Positions 30,176 through 41,834 of a stretch of 64,000 nucleotides of DNA are shown piece by piece; position 1 is the first letter of the stretch; each line of letters opens with the position of its first letter. Below the pieces are notes generated by a model that did not search any database, was not told the origin of the DNA, and saw only the letters and a program-made list of their open reading frames with translations. The DNA lies in assembly GCA_026992075.1 (NCBI GenBank), contig JALXAM010000047.1, positions 1 through 64,000 of the forward strand, written 5' to 3'. The position numbers and the translations under genes are program-made. The DNA comes from Sedimenticola sp. GTDB lineage: Bacteria; Pseudomonadota; Gammaproteobacteria; Chromatiales; Chromatiaceae.

Positions 30176-31043
30176 ATTCCAGGATCTCCGCCATCCGCCG
30201 CCCCATCTCCGCCGGCGAACGCACCACATGGACGCCAGCCGCCTCCAGGGCCGCGAACTTGGCCTCGGCGGTACCCCTGCCCCCACTGATGATGGCCCCG
30301 GCATGTCCCATGCGCTTGCCAGGTGGCGCGGTGACCCCGGCGATGTAGGCCACCACCGGCTTGCTGAAGTGGTCGTGGATGTATTCGGCCGCCTCCTCCT
30401 CGGCGCTGCCGCCGATCTCGCCCACCAGGATCACCCCCTCGGTCTGCTCGTCCTCTTCGAACAATGCCAGACAGTCGATGAAGCTGGTGCCTGGAATGGG
30501 ATCGCCCCCCAGCCCCACGCAGGTGCTCTGGCCCAGGCCGGCGCGGGTGGTCTGGTCCACCGCCTCGTAGGTGAGGGTACCCGAGCGTGAGATGATGCCC
30601 ACCCGCCCCGGCCGGTGGATGGCGCCGGGCATGATGCCGATCTTGCACTGGCCGGGGGTGATGACGCCGGGGCAGTTGGGGCCGATGAGGCGGGCGCCGC
30701 CGCCGGCCAGGGCCGCCTTCACCTTGAGCATGTCGAGCACGGGAATGCCCTCGGTGATGCAGACGATGGTGCGGATGCCGGCATCGGCCGCTTCGAGGAT
30801 GGCGTCGGCGGCGAAGGGCGGCGGCACATAGATCATGGTGGCATCGGCGCCGGTTTCGGCCACCGCCTGGTGAACGGTGTCGAAGACGGGGCGATCGAGG
30901 TGGGTCTGCCCCCCCTTGCCCGGCGTCACCCCGCCCACCAGGTTGGTGCCGTAGGCGATGGCCTGCTCGGAGTGAAAGGTTCCCTGCCTGCCGGTGAAGC
31001 CCTGGCAGATGACCTTGGTGTTCTTGTCGACGAGGATGCTCAT
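30174..31043 (-). CDS. sucD: Succinyl-CoA synthetase, alpha subunit
   Basis: 289 residues from the ATG at 31043 ([21 protein letters not shown]). It contains the CoA-binding Rossmann start, the [12 protein letters not shown] segment, and the phosphohistidine loop [15 protein letters not shown] near the C-terminus. With SucC it interconverts succinyl-CoA and succinate with phosphorylation of a nucleotide in the TCA cycle. A hairpin element separates it from sucC. Confidence 0.96.
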   Translation of the reverse strand: MSILVDKNTKVICQGFTGRQGTFHSEQAIAYGTNLVGGVTPGKGGQTHLDRPVFDTVHQAVAETGADATMIYVPPPFAADAILEAADAGIRTIVCITEGIPVLDMLKVKAALAGGGARLIGPNCPGVITPGQCKIGIMPGAIHRPGRVGIISRSGTLTYEAVDQTTRAGLGQSTCVGLGGDPIPGTSFIDCLALFEEDEQTEGVILVGEIGGSAEEEAAEYIHDHFSKPVVAYIAGVTAPPGKRMGHAGAIISGGRGTAEAKFAALEAAGVHVVRSPAEMGRRMAEILE

Positions 31044-31109
31044 GTTTCTGGCTCGTTTTGTTCGGGGTTTCCGATATGGAACGGCAGGATCTCCTGGCGC
31101 TTTCACGGG

Positions 31110-31215
31110 GCCGGTGGGTGGTTCCTCGTAGCGGGAACGCCGTGAATACCTCCCTGTAGGCTCCGCGGCAGCATCCCTGCTGCCGAGGTCCCGCTACGAG
31201 GAACCGTCCACCGGC
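31110..31215. repeat. REP-like hairpin element between sucC and sucD
   Basis: 27-base arms (31110-31136 and 31189-31215) pair at 25 positions, enclosing a core with CGTGAATACCTCCCTGTAGG and an inner hairpin CGGCAGC/GCTGCCG. The core, but not the arms, matches the element at 32447-32556. It lies inside the operon and may attenuate or stabilise the transcript. Confidence 0.8.
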
Positions 31216-31242
31216 TCACGGGCAGACCAAGGATGATCCTTC

Positions 31243-32403
<1,161 letters not shown>

Positions 32404-32446
32404 ATCCGGATTTCGCTCAGGGTTTCGTTGTTCATATGCTTTCGGG

Positions 32447-32556
32447 GCAGGGTCGGGGAGGCTGTTCAGCAGAACGCCCGTGAACCCGTCCCTAGGGGGC
32501 TCGGCTGCAGCCATCCCTGGCTGCCGACGTCCGCTGAACAGCCTCCCCGACCCTGC
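32447..32556. repeat. REP-like hairpin element upstream of sucC
   Basis: Perfect 24-base inverted arms (32447-32470 and 32533-32556) around a core containing CCGTGAACCCGTCCCTAGGG and an inner GGCAGCC-type hairpin. The arms are unrelated in sequence to those at 31110-31215, while the core is shared. Confidence 0.82.
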
Positions 32557-32603
32557 TCGATAGGCCATCGCGGGGTTCAATGCTACCAGAATCCCGGTTC
32601 AAC

Positions 32604-33344
32604 CTAGATCAGCTTGATCCCCACCAGGATCGAGATCACCTCGAAGGCACGCTTGATCCAGCGGTTGCCCTGCCGAATGGCCAGGTGGGCGCCCCCATAG
32701 CCGCCCAACAGGGAACCGGCCAGCAGCGCCGGCAGCCAGCTCCATTGGATGTCGCCCAGCATGCCCAGGGTGAGCGCGCCGGTACCGTTCCAGAAGAGCC
32801 CCACCAGCACCAGGGTGTAAGCCACCGCCCGCTTGTAATCCAGCCCGAACCAGCGCACCAGCCAGAGGGTGACGAAGAGGCCGGTGCCCGAGGTGAGGGA
32901 GCCGTTGAGAAAGCCGAGGAAGAAGAGCCCTGCCCCGCCCAACACCATGCCCCGCCGGTCCCGGTGGCTGGGCCGGTAGTGCTGGCCGAGCTGGCGCCGC
33001 ATTCCCGAGTAGAGCCCCAATCCCAGGGTGAGGCAGCCCAAGGCGATCTCCGCCCAGCGCCCCGGCACCTGCAGGATCAGGCTGGCGCCCAGCACCACCC
33101 CGGGCAGGCCGGTACCGAGGACGAAGAGGGTGAAGCGTCGCTCCAGGGTGTCCTCGCGCATGTGGCGCAGGGTGGCGCCCACTCCCAGCGCCACCGAGGC
33201 CACCTTGTGGGTGGCCAGGGCCACTCCGAAAGGCAATCCGAGAAAGATCAGTACCGGTAGCTGCAACAGACCGGCGCCACCCCCGGAAAAAGCCGAGAAC
33301 AGGTTGGCAATCAGGGAAACGACAAAGAGAATCAGCTGGTCCAA
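32604..33344 (-). CDS. TauE/SafE family membrane permease, second copy
   Basis: About 246 residues from a TTG at 33344 preceded by GAAGG; an ATG at 33416 would add 24 residues but would overlap the divergent gene and lacks a family-like N-terminus. The motifs are NLFSAFSGGGAGLLQLPVLIF and FFLGFLNGSLTSGTGLFVTLW, with eight hydrophobic segments. It is only distantly related to the copy at 18808-19617. It is a probable anion exporter of unknown substrate. Confidence 0.83.
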   Translation of the reverse strand: MDQLILFVVSLIANLFSAFSGGGAGLLQLPVLIFLGLPFGVALATHKVASVALGVGATLRHMREDTLERRFTLFVLGTGLPGVVLGASLILQVPGRWAEIALGCLTLGLGLYSGMRRQLGQHYRPSHRDRRGMVLGGAGLFFLGFLNGSLTSGTGLFVTLWLVRWFGLDYKRAVAYTLVLVGLFWNGTGALTLGMLGDIQWSWLPALLAGSLLGGYGGAHLAIRQGNRWIKRAFEVISILVGIKLI

Positions 33345-33408
33345 GGAAGGCCTTCGGGAGATAATCCTGGCATTGGCAATGGTCCCAAAGTGTACGGCAA
33401 ACCAAACC

Positions 33409-34413
33409 ATGCGCACCCTGTTTTTCCTTCTGCTCTCACTAGCACTGGCGCAACCCGCGCTGGCCCGGCTCTATCGGTGGGTGGACGAGGAGGGCAAGGT
33501 CCACTACTCCGACCGGCTGCCGCCAGCGGCGGTGAAAAATCCCCACGCCCAGCTCGACGACCGCGGCCTGGTGATCGAGAAACAGGGGCGCGCCAAGACA
33601 CCAGAGGAAATCGCCCGGGAAGAGGAACTGAAGCGGCTGCGCGAGGAACAGAAACGTCAGCTGGAAGAGCAGAAGGCCCGGGACAAGGTGTTGCTCAACA
33701 CCTTTCGCAGCGAGGACGACATCATCCTGGCCCGGGACGGCAAGCTGGCCACCTACGACGCCCAGATCCGCATCGCCTACACCAACATCGAACGGCTGAA
33801 GGCCTGGCTGGAGACCCAGAAGAAAAAGGCAGCGGCCCTGGAGCGCAAGGGCCGCAAGGTGCCGCAAAAGCTGCTGCGGGAAATCGAGAACACCCGCATC
33901 CAGATCAAGGCCAACTACGAGTCCATCTTGCGCCAGGAACGGGCCAAGGAGCTGTTGCGCAAAAAATATGCCGCGGATCTCAAGCGCTTCCGCGAACTCA
34001 AGGCGTTGAAGACGGCCAATCTGGAGGAGAGCCAGGAACAGAAACGGGGCGCGCGCGACAACATCGTGGAGACGGTCATCGTCTGCGACGGTTCGGTGGA
34101 CTGCGAACAAGTCTGGCAACGGGCACGGGACTATGCCCGGAAACAGGCCACCACCCGGACCTACGTGGACACCAAGCGCATGTTCATGACCCAGCCACCG
34201 CGCAAAAAAGAAGACATCAGCATCACGGTCTCCCGGCTGCATCCCATCAAGGACCGGCCCGAGATCATCTTTCTGGACGTCTCCTGCAAGAAACGGGTGG
34301 CCAACGAAACCTGGTGCGAGACGGAGAAGGCAAAGGAGATCCGCGCCAACTTCCGCGCCGCGGTGCTGGGCGGACAGGAAAAGGCAAAGGGAGAGCCTCA
34401 GCCCTCCGACTGA
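33409..34413 (+). CDS. Secreted DUF4124-type protein with coiled coil
   Basis: 334 residues. A signal peptide (MRTLFFLLLSLALAQPALA) is followed by a DUF4124-like start (RLYRWVDEEGKVHYSDRLPP) common in gammaproteobacterial envelope proteins. Residues ~65-110 and ~130-225 are strongly charged and helical, likely coiled coil. A C-terminal domain with four cysteines (VIVCDGSVDCEQVW, DVSCKKR, ETWCETEK) may be disulfide-bonded. Its molecular function is unknown. It converges on slmA and overlaps its end by 16 bases. Confidence 0.8.
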   Translation: MRTLFFLLLSLALAQPALARLYRWVDEEGKVHYSDRLPPAAVKNPHAQLDDRGLVIEKQGRAKTPEEIAREEELKRLREEQKRQLEEQKARDKVLLNTFRSEDDIILARDGKLATYDAQIRIAYTNIERLKAWLETQKKKAAALERKGRKVPQKLLREIENTRIQIKANYESILRQERAKELLRKKYAADLKRFRELKALKTANLEESQEQKRGARDNIVETVIVCDGSVDCEQVWQRARDYARKQATTRTYVDTKRMFMTQPPRKKEDISITVSRLHPIKDRPEIIFLDVSCKKRVANETWCETEKAKEIRANFRAAVLGGQEKAKGEPQPSD

Positions 34414-34994
34414 TGAAACAGACCGCTGTCCAACAGCTGCCAGTGGTGCTCCCAGTCGGACAGAGGAGAGATACCGAAGCGACTGCGCAACCACTGGTGC
34501 ATGCGCCCCTCCACATGAATCACCAGCATCTCGGCGCCAGACTCCGGCGGCACCCTGAGGAGGACATCCTGACGCATCTGTGACTCCCGCAGCAACTGGC
34601 GAAACTGGGTCTGCAACCGTTCGAAGAAGGCGTTGATACGACCGTGGAGCCGTTGGTGCTCCCCCACCAGGGCATCCCCCAACAGTACCCGAACGATACC
34701 CGGATTGCGCTCGGCAAAGGCCAGCAACAGGTAGAGGATGCGCGCGCACCGTTGCCGGGTACCCCGGTCCTCTTCCAGGATCTGGTTGATGCGGGCGAAC
34801 ACCCCCTCCTCCGCGAAATCGATGAGGCCCTCGAACATGCGCGCTTTGCTGGGGAAGTGACGATAGAGCGCCGCCTCGGAAACCCCCAGGGCGGCAGCCA
34901 GCCGGGCGGTGGTGATGCGATCCCCGGGGTTGGATTCCAGCTCCCTGGCCAGGGCCTCCAGGATCTCCTGCTTTCTCGAAGAACTGCGCTTCAC
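34398..34994 (-). CDS. slmA: Nucleoid occlusion factor SlmA (TetR family)
   Basis: 198 residues, the length of SlmA. The N-terminal helix-turn-helix is ITTARLAAALGVSEAALYRHFPSKARMFEGLIDF, and the rest matches SlmA rather than other TetR proteins (RINQILEEDRGTRQRCARIL, ERNPGIVRVLLGDALVGEHQRL). It binds DNA sites on the chromosome and blocks FtsZ ring assembly over the nucleoid. It is one base downstream of argB and part of the coaBC-algC-argB-slmA run. Confidence 0.93.
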   Translation of the reverse strand: MKRSSSRKQEILEALARELESNPGDRITTARLAAALGVSEAALYRHFPSKARMFEGLIDFAEEGVFARINQILEEDRGTRQRCARILYLLLAFAERNPGIVRVLLGDALVGEHQRLHGRINAFFERLQTQFRQLLRESQMRQDVLLRVPPESGAEMLVIHVEGRMHQWLRSRFGISPLSDWEHHWQLLDSGLFHQSEG

Positions 34995-34995
34995 G

Positions 34996-35898
<903 letters not shown>

Positions 35899-35923
35899 TT
35901 ATGGTGAATGGCGCGACATGGTA

Positions 35924-38482
35924 TCAGAAGGGAGGCTCCAGTTCCGGCGCCGCCTGCCTGAGCAGCCCCCGGAAGCGCTCCTGGACCCTCGCCAACGCCG
36001 ACTCGTCCTGCGCCTCGAAACGGAAGACCAACGCCGGCCGGGTGGTGGAGGCGCGCACCAGCCCCCAGGCATCCTCGAACTCCACCCGGATCCCGTCCAG
36101 ATCGATGACGTCGGCGTCTCCAAAGTCCGCCTCCCGGGCGATGATCCGCACCAGCTGTTCCGCCTTGCCAGGCGATGTCTCCAGGGTGAACAGCGGCGTG
36201 GCCAGGGTACCGGAAGCAAACGGCTCGAAAAAGCCCGAAACCGAGTTGGCATGCAGGGAAAAGAGCTCCAGCAGTCGCGCCGCGGTGTAGATGCCGTCGT
36301 CGAAGCCATACCAGCGGTCATTGATGTAGATGTGACCCGACAGCTCGCCCGCCAGCAGTCCATGACTCTCCTTGAGCTTGGCCTGCATCTCGGCATGGCC
36401 AGTGCGCCACATGATGGGCCGCCCGCCGTTGGCGAGGACGAACTCCGGCAGCTGCGAGGAGCTGGCCACGTCATAGATCACGTCGGCGCCGGGGTTACGG
36501 CGGATGATGTCGCTGGCCAGGGCCATGAGCAGCTGATCGGCGAAGACCTGCCTGCCCTGTTCGTCCACCAGCGCCAGTGCATCGCCATCCATATCCAGCG
36601 CCAGGCCCAGCTGGGCCCCCTGAGCCTGTACTTCCTGCGCCAGTGCCTGCAGGTTGCTGGGATCCGACGGGTCCGGCAGATGGTTGGGGAAGCCGCCATC
36701 CGGCTGGCAGAAGAGGGGGATCACCTCGCACCCCAGGGCCTCGAAAAGCCGCTGGGCCAACGGGCCGGCCACGCCGTTGCCACCATCGACCACCAGCTTC
36801 ATCGGCTCCACCAGCTGGACGTCGCCGGTCACGTGGTTGAGATAATCAGCGCTAAAATCACGGCTTTCCAGCTTTCCGGCACCCCGGGTAAAGCGTCCCT
36901 CGAGGATGCGCTGTCGCAACTCGAGATAATCCTGTTCAACCAGCGGACGCCCTTCCACACTGACCTTGAAACCGTTGTACTCGGGTGGATTGTGGCCGCC
37001 AGTCACCATGACCCCGGAAGTGATGTCGGTGCTGCAGAGCACATAATTGAGTAAAGGGGCCGGAGCCTCTCCCAGATCGGTGACATCGCAGCCGGAAGCC
37101 AACAGGCCGGCCACCAGGGCGCTGGTATAGGCATCGCTGCTGGAACGGTTGTCCCGCGCCACCGCCACCCGACCACCACCCGACTCCTTCACCAGGCTGC
37201 CCACTGCCAAGCCAATGGCCTGTGCCACTTCTTCGCTGAGCTGACTGCCACTCAGGCCACGAATGAGACAGGGATGGAAAATCTCCAGGGGAAGCTGCTG
37301 TTCTTCCAGCTCCGGGTGTGCAGCGGCATCCTCCACCTGCGTAGCGGGAGCCTCCATCTCCTCCACCTCCATGGAAGGGGGACGGCCCTTGCCAGCAGCT
37401 GCAGCTTTCGCCGATTTTTGCGCAGTGTAGGTGGCCTGGGCATAACGGGCCAACAACTCCAGTGCTGGCCGTGACTCCACCAGATGCGGCGTGGGCGTGG
37501 CCGCTCCGGTACGCTTGAGGGTGGCGTCCACCAGCGCCACCATCAAGCCCATGTCCGACTTGCAGTCGTGGGCCAGGCGCCGGTATCCCACCAGGGTCAC
37601 CGCCAGCACCAGCAGGGCACCCCCCGCCACTAGCCCGAGCAGCAACGGCCAGGCGATACCTGCGGTACGTGGCGCCGCATAGCGCACCTGCCAGAGGGTT
37701 CCCGGCACCTTCAGAGCGCCATCCGCATTCCTTTCATCCACCTCACCACTGCTGGCCAACAACAGCCTGCCGCCTGCGAAGACCTGTTCCAGGGCCAGGT
37801 AGGCCTCCTGTAACCGGAGTGAGGCCAGGTTCTGCCGGAATCCGTCCAGGGAAAAGGCCGCCAGCAGTACACCCAACAAAGTATCACCCTGTGAGACCGG
37901 CGTGGCCAGCAGGATGCGCTTCCTCCCCTTGGCATCCGGCAGCACCTGCGCCGGGGGGCGCTTGTGTTCCCTCAGCACCGTCTGAAACATCTCCGCGGCC
38001 GCAAAGCTTCCGGAGACCGCCTTCAGTACCCGTTCTTCACTCCAACCAATGGGTATGGCCACCACCTCGATGGCTGCTGGGAGAAGGTCGGCCATACGCT
38101 GGCGCAACTGTTCCAGATCGCCTCCCCGTTGCAAGGCCTGCAGGGTACTGGGCTGACGGGCCAGCAGCTCCAACATCTGCACACGGTCATGTACCGCTCC
38201 GGCCACTTGGCTCTGCACCGAAACCGCCAGGGTATGGGCCAGCCGGGCCAACCGCTCCCCCGCAGCCTGGTTGCTCAGCCAGCTGGTGGCCACGGTGAAG
38301 GCCGCAGTGGCCACCATGGCGGCCAGAATGACCGGCAGGTAGTAGGAAAAGATGCTGCGGGAACGCTTTACCTGCTTGTATTCGGAGGGAACGGCGTTTG
38401 CCTCGGCCGATCCGGGCTGCTCTGATCCCTGGCGTTCTTTCTTTTTTTTTCTCTTCAACAACTGTGTTCCTCCGTTGCCCAC
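35924..38482 (-). CDS. algC: AlgC-like phosphomannomutase/phosphoglucomutase with N-terminal membrane sensor region
   Basis: 852 residues. A lysine-rich start is followed by a membrane helix (~43-65), a periplasmic-type region, a second helix (AWPLLLGLVAGGALLVLAV) and, from about residue 385, a four-domain phosphohexomutase. The sugar/phosphate loops are present (LALDMDGDALALVD metal loop, GELSGHIYINDRWYGFDDGI). The active-site loop reads VTGGHNPPEYNGFK: Gly496 stands where AlgC has its phosphoserine (TGSHNP). This should cripple or alter phosphoryl transfer unless the base call is wrong. Such enzymes feed alginate, LPS and exopolysaccharide synthesis. coaBC ends 28 bases upstream. Confidence 0.88.
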   Translation of the reverse strand: MGNGGTQLLKRKKKKERQGSEQPGSAEANAVPSEYKQVKRSRSIFSYYLPVILAAMVATAAFTVATSWLSNQAAGERLARLAHTLAVSVQSQVAGAVHDRVQMLELLARQPSTLQALQRGGDLEQLRQRMADLLPAAIEVVAIPIGWSEERVLKAVSGSFAAAEMFQTVLREHKRPPAQVLPDAKGRKRILLATPVSQGDTLLGVLLAAFSLDGFRQNLASLRLQEAYLALEQVFAGGRLLLASSGEVDERNADGALKVPGTLWQVRYAAPRTAGIAWPLLLGLVAGGALLVLAVTLVGYRRLAHDCKSDMGLMVALVDATLKRTGAATPTPHLVESRPALELLARYAQATYTAQKSAKAAAAGKGRPPSMEVEEMEAPATQVEDAAAHPELEEQQLPLEIFHPCLIRGLSGSQLSEEVAQAIGLAVGSLVKESGGGRVAVARDNRSSSDAYTSALVAGLLASGCDVTDLGEAPAPLLNYVLCSTDITSGVMVTGGHNPPEYNGFKVSVEGRPLVEQDYLELRQRILEGRFTRGAGKLESRDFSADYLNHVTGDVQLVEPMKLVVDGGNGVAGPLAQRLFEALGCEVIPLFCQPDGGFPNHLPDPSDPSNLQALAQEVQAQGAQLGLALDMDGDALALVDEQGRQVFADQLLMALASDIIRRNPGADVIYDVASSSQLPEFVLANGGRPIMWRTGHAEMQAKLKESHGLLAGELSGHIYINDRWYGFDDGIYTAARLLELFSLHANSVSGFFEPFASGTLATPLFTLETSPGKAEQLVRIIAREADFGDADVIDLDGIRVEFEDAWGLVRASTTRPALVFRFEAQDESALARVQERFRGLLRQAAPELEPPF

Positions 38483-38510
38483 TCCCGTATCGGCCAGACC
38501 AACCTCATTG

Positions 38511-39713
38511 TCAGATAGCGGGAGAACCTAATCTTCCATTTCTCACTTCGGCAATCAGCCGCACAAGCTCCATGGCCAATGTATCCTTCCCCTGGTAGGG
38601 CAAGCTCCGGTGCCCCCCGGGCCAGAAGACCTCCAGGGCATTTCGATCCACCTCGAACCCCAGCCGATCTCCCACCCGGTTGGCCGCGATCATGTCCACG
38701 CTCTTGGAGGCCAGCTTCTCCCGGGCATGCCTTTCCAGGTCATCGGTCTCGGCGGCAAATCCCACGGTGAAAGGACCTGGAGAACGCGCCGCCACCTCGG
38801 CGAGAATGTCCGGATTCCGGACCAGCCGCAGCTCGAGTATATCGGAAGATTTCTTGACCTTGTTGGGGGAAATCGACTCCGCCCGATAGTCGGCCACCGC
38901 AGCGCTGGCAACGAAGAGATCCTGCTCTTCGATACCGGCCATCACTGCATCGCGCATCTGCTGGGCCGATTCCACGTCGATCCGCGTCACCCCGGGGGGC
39001 GTCTCCAAGGCAACGGGCCCGGCAACCAGGGTCACTTCCGCCCCCTGGTCTGCAAAGGCTCTGGCCAAGGCGAAGCCCATTTTTCCGGAGCTGCGGTTGG
39101 TGAGATAACGCACCGGGTCCAGCGCCTCCCGGGTGGGGCCGGCGGTGACCATCACCCGCTGCCCTTCGAAAAGCCCTTCGCCGGCGAGCCGTGTCAGGAT
39201 CGACGCCGGCTCACTCATCCGGCCCGGCCCGGTTTCACCACAAGCCTGGTCGCCCTCCTCCGGGCCGATGAAGCGCACGCCCCGTGCTTTCAGCACGGAG
39301 ACATTCTCCTGCGTGGCCGGATGGCGCCACATGCGGTGGTTCATGGCCGGCGCCACCGTCAACGGCGCCTCGCTGGCCAGGCAGAGGGTGGTAAGCAGGT
39401 CATCGGCACGGCCCTGGGACAGCCGTGCCAGAAAATCGGCACTTGCGGGCGCCACAACGATCAGATCAGCCCAGCGCGCCAGTTCGATGTGCCCCATGGC
39501 CGCCTCGTGCTCCGGGTCGAAGAGATCGCTGCGCACCGCGTTGCCGCTCAGCGCCTGGAAACTTAAGGGTGTGACGAAACGGGCGGCGGGGGCCGTCATC
39601 ACCACCTGCACCTCGGCACCTGCCTTGCGCAGTAGGCGCACCAGCTCGCAGCTCTTGTAGGCAGCGATGCCGCCGGTGACCCCCAACAAAATCCGCTTGT
39701 GCGACAGTGACAT
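38511..39713 (-). CDS. coaBC: Phosphopantothenoylcysteine decarboxylase / synthetase
   Basis: 400 residues. The CoaC flavoprotein half has GVTGGIAAYKSCELVRLL, catalytic His75, PAMNHRMW (Asn125) and CGETGPGRM (Cys158). The CoaB half has TAGPTREALDPVRYLTNRSSG and KMGFALARAF. It makes 4-phosphopantetheine on the way to coenzyme A. The next gene is algC; the dut gene found between them in relatives is absent here. Confidence 0.96.
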   Translation of the reverse strand: MSLSHKRILLGVTGGIAAYKSCELVRLLRKAGAEVQVVMTAPAARFVTPLSFQALSGNAVRSDLFDPEHEAAMGHIELARWADLIVVAPASADFLARLSQGRADDLLTTLCLASEAPLTVAPAMNHRMWRHPATQENVSVLKARGVRFIGPEEGDQACGETGPGRMSEPASILTRLAGEGLFEGQRVMVTAGPTREALDPVRYLTNRSSGKMGFALARAFADQGAEVTLVAGPVALETPPGVTRIDVESAQQMRDAVMAGIEEQDLFVASAAVADYRAESISPNKVKKSSDILELRLVRNPDILAEVAARSPGPFTVGFAAETDDLERHAREKLASKSVDMIAANRVGDRLGFEVDRNALEVFWPGGHRSLPYQGKDTLAMELVRLIAEVRNGRLGSPAI

Positions 39714-39821
39714 GGACACTCCCTTAAACTCCAGGGATGAAGGGTATACCGAGCGCCGCTTCACGGCAAAACTACAGTTCTGATACCCTTTTTCCACAAC
39801 TCACGCTTCAGGGAGGAAGCC

Positions 39822-40496
39822 ATGTCCATTCTCGACCTGCCCGCGCGGGAACGGCCGCGGGAAAAACTGCTCCATTCCGGCCCCTCGGCACTGAGCGACG
39901 CCGAGCTGCTGGCCATCTTTCTGCGCACCGGCACCCGCGGACGCAGCGCCGTCGACCTGGCGCGCGACCTGCTGGCCCGCTTTGGCGGCCTGCGGCCTCT
40001 GCTGGCCGCCTCTCGCGAAGCCTTCTGCGCCGCCCCCGGCCTGGGTGACGCCAAGTACGCCCAGCTCCAGGCGGTGCTGGAGATGGCCCACCGCTGTCTG
40101 GGGGAAGAGCTGGCCCGCACCGACGTGCTCACCTCGCCGCAACAGACCCGGCGCTACCTCGGCCTACGGCTCCAGGGCCATCCACACGAAGTGTTCGCCT
40201 GCCTCTTTCTCGACAACAGGCACCGGGTGATCGCCTACGAGGAGCTGTTTCGCGGCACCATCGACGGTGCCAGTGTCCATCCCCGCGAGGTGGTGCGGCG
40301 CGCCCTCCACCACAACGCCGCCGCCCTCATTCTGGCCCACAACCATCCTTCGGGAGTGGCCGAGCCGAGCGAGGCCGACCGCCAGATCACTCTGCGGCTC
40401 AAGGAGGCGCTGGCGCTCATCGACGTGCGGGTGCTGGATCACATCGTGGTGGGCTGCAACCAAACCAGCTCCCTGGCCGAGCTGGGAGTGCTCTGA
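39822..40496 (+). CDS. radC: RadC family JAB-domain protein
   Basis: 224 residues with an N-terminal helix-hairpin-helix region ([21 protein letters not shown]) and the JAMM metalloprotease-like motif [16 protein letters not shown] (His173, His175, downstream Asp). The classical role in DNA repair was withdrawn and the function is unresolved. Divergent from coaBC and upstream of rpmB, a conserved order. Confidence 0.94.
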   Translation: MSILDLPARERPREKLLHSGPSALSDAELLAIFLRTGTRGRSAVDLARDLLARFGGLRPLLAASREAFCAAPGLGDAKYAQLQAVLEMAHRCLGEELARTDVLTSPQQTRRYLGLRLQGHPHEVFACLFLDNRHRVIAYEELFRGTIDGASVHPREVVRRALHHNAAALILAHNHPSGVAEPSEADRQITLRLKEALALIDVRVLDHIVVGCNQTSSLAELGVL

Positions 40497-40499
40497 CTC

Positions 40500-41012
40500 T
40501 CACAAGTGCAGCCGCCGCAACGCAGGATCCAGATGGCTCCGCTCCCACATTCGGCGGAACTCCTGCTCCAGCCGCCGCACTTGGCCCCGGTCGGCATAAT
40601 TGCCCCGGATGTCATGCAGGTCATGCCAGAGGTTGCGCAATAGGTAACCGCAATCGTCCACCAGCAGGAAGGTGCGTTCGTCGTCCCGGTCTTCCGGGTC
40701 CCGGCAACGGATGGCGATACTGCTGGGCAGATCCTGCGCCAGCAGCAGGAGCCGGCTTCCCTGGCGCGTCAGCCGTTGGGCATCCTCCACCAGAATCTCC
40801 ATGCGGATGGCCGGATGACGGATCGCCAGTTGCCGCACCGCCTCCACGAAACAGGGCTGGCCGTAGATGCGGTCATCCAGGTGGTGGCTGGACAGAAGAA
40901 GCCGCCGCCGCGCCTGGCCCGCCATCCGGCAGACATGTTCTTGCAGGGCCTCCAGGCCGGAGAGCGACAGAGGCCGGCGGCTTTCACCGAGAACATGCCG
41001 GGATGTGTCCAT
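40500..41012 (-). CDS. Uncharacterised protein, possibly PLD-like fold
   Basis: 170 residues, no signal peptide or membrane helix. Segments such as [29 protein letters not shown] and [16 protein letters not shown], with [15 protein letters not shown], resemble half of a phospholipase D-like fold, but no HxK motif is present, so catalysis is unlikely. It lies between radC (convergent) and rpmB (divergent). Identification is tentative. Confidence 0.6.
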   Translation of the reverse strand: MDTSRHVLGESRRPLSLSGLEALQEHVCRMAGQARRRLLLSSHHLDDRIYGQPCFVEAVRQLAIRHPAIRMEILVEDAQRLTRQGSRLLLLAQDLPSSIAIRCRDPEDRDDERTFLLVDDCGYLLRNLWHDLHDIRGNYADRGQVRRLEQEFRRMWERSHLDPALRRLHL

Positions 41013-41030
41013 TTACAGACTATAAACCAT

Positions 41031-41059
41031 TTGCCATGAATCGCCGGCTCTGGTATAAA
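41031..41059 (+). promoter_or_regulatory. Sigma-70 promoter of rpmB-rpmG
   Basis: TTGCCA (41031-41036), a 17-base spacer and TATAAA (41054-41059), 70 bases before the rpmB ATG. Confidence 0.83.
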
Positions 41060-41128
41060 TTCGCGTCTTTTCCAACCCCGGCCCTGTCGGGGAGCGACCG
41101 AATCCAGTTTTCAACCGAGGCTAGAATC

Positions 41129-41365
41129 ATGTCCAGAGTGTGCCAGGTCACAGGCAAGCGGCCGGTTACCGGGAACAACGTCTCCCACTCCCACCGCAAG
41201 ACCCGTCGCCGTTTCCTGCCCAATCTCCATTACCACCGTTTCTGGGTGGAGAGCGAGCAACGCTGGGTCCGCCTGCGCGTCTCCGCGGCGGGCATGCGCA
41301 TCATCGACAAGAAAGGCATCGACACCGTGCTCGCCGAGCTGCGCGCCCGGGGCGAAAAGGTTTGA
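41129..41365 (+). CDS. rpmB: 50S ribosomal protein L28
   Basis: 78 residues, [20 protein letters not shown] followed by [18 protein letters not shown], the standard L28. Only one cysteine is present in the N-terminal motif, i.e. a zinc-free (C-minus) form. The start is fixed by the conserved N-terminus. rpmG follows 11 bases later. Confidence 0.97.
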   Translation: MSRVCQVTGKRPVTGNNVSHSHRKTRRRFLPNLHYHRFWVESEQRWVRLRVSAAGMRIIDKKGIDTVLAELRARGEKV

Positions 41366-41376
41366 GGAGGTAGATC

Positions 41377-41544
41377 ATGGCCAAGGCAGTCCGCGAAAAA
41401 ATCCGCCTCAACTCCACCGCCGGCACGGGGCACTTCTACACCACCACCAAGAACAAGCGCACCCAGACCGGCAAGATGGAGATCCGCAAGTACGATCCCG
41501 TGGCCCGCAAGCACGTGATCTACAAGGAAGGGAAGATCAAGTAA
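41377..41544 (+). CDS. rpmG: 50S ribosomal protein L33
   Basis: 55 residues, [20 protein letters not shown] through [20 protein letters not shown] to KEGKIK. This is L33 in its cysteine-free form, as in most gammaproteobacteria. GAGGAGGT precedes the ATG. A terminator lies 27 bases past the stop. Confidence 0.97.
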   Translation: MAKAVREKIRLNSTAGTGHFYTTTKNKRTQTGKMEIRKYDPVARKHVIYKEGKIK

Positions 41545-41571
41545 GGCCTTTCACCGGTTGGTGTCGAGTAG

Positions 41572-41598
41572 GCCCCGCTTTGGCGGGGCTTTGTTTTT
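41572..41598 (+). terminator. Rho-independent terminator of rpmB-rpmG
   Basis: GCCCCGC pairs with GCGGGGC over a TTTG loop and is followed by TTTGTTTTT. Confidence 0.9.
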
Positions 41599-41619
41599 GC
41601 CCGCATCCCCCAGTCGCAT

Positions 41620-41820
41620 CTATCGCCTGAACAGCCAGAACAGCAGCGTCAACAACAGACTCACCAGCAGCGAGGTGGTGATCGGGAAGTAGAAGGTGAA
41701 GTTCTCCCGCCGGATGATGATGTCGCCGGGCAGCCGGCCCAGTCCCGATTTCTGCAGCCAGGGCCAGAGCAGTCCCAGTGCCAGCAGAATGATTCCCAAA
41801 ATGAGCAGAAGTCTTTGCAT
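41620..41820 (-). CDS. DUF2905-like small membrane protein
   Basis: 66 residues from the ATG at 41820. Two membrane helices (LLLILGIILLALGLLWPWL and TSLLVSLLLTLLFWLF) flank a loop GRLPGDIIIRRENFTFYFPI, which is the DUF2905 signature. Its function is unknown. A short repeat separates it from the HyuA-like gene. Confidence 0.85.
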   Translation of the reverse strand: MQRLLLILGIILLALGLLWPWLQKSGLGRLPGDIIIRRENFTFYFPITTSLLVSLLLTLLFWLFRR

Positions 41821-41834
41821 GGGTTTTTGATCCC

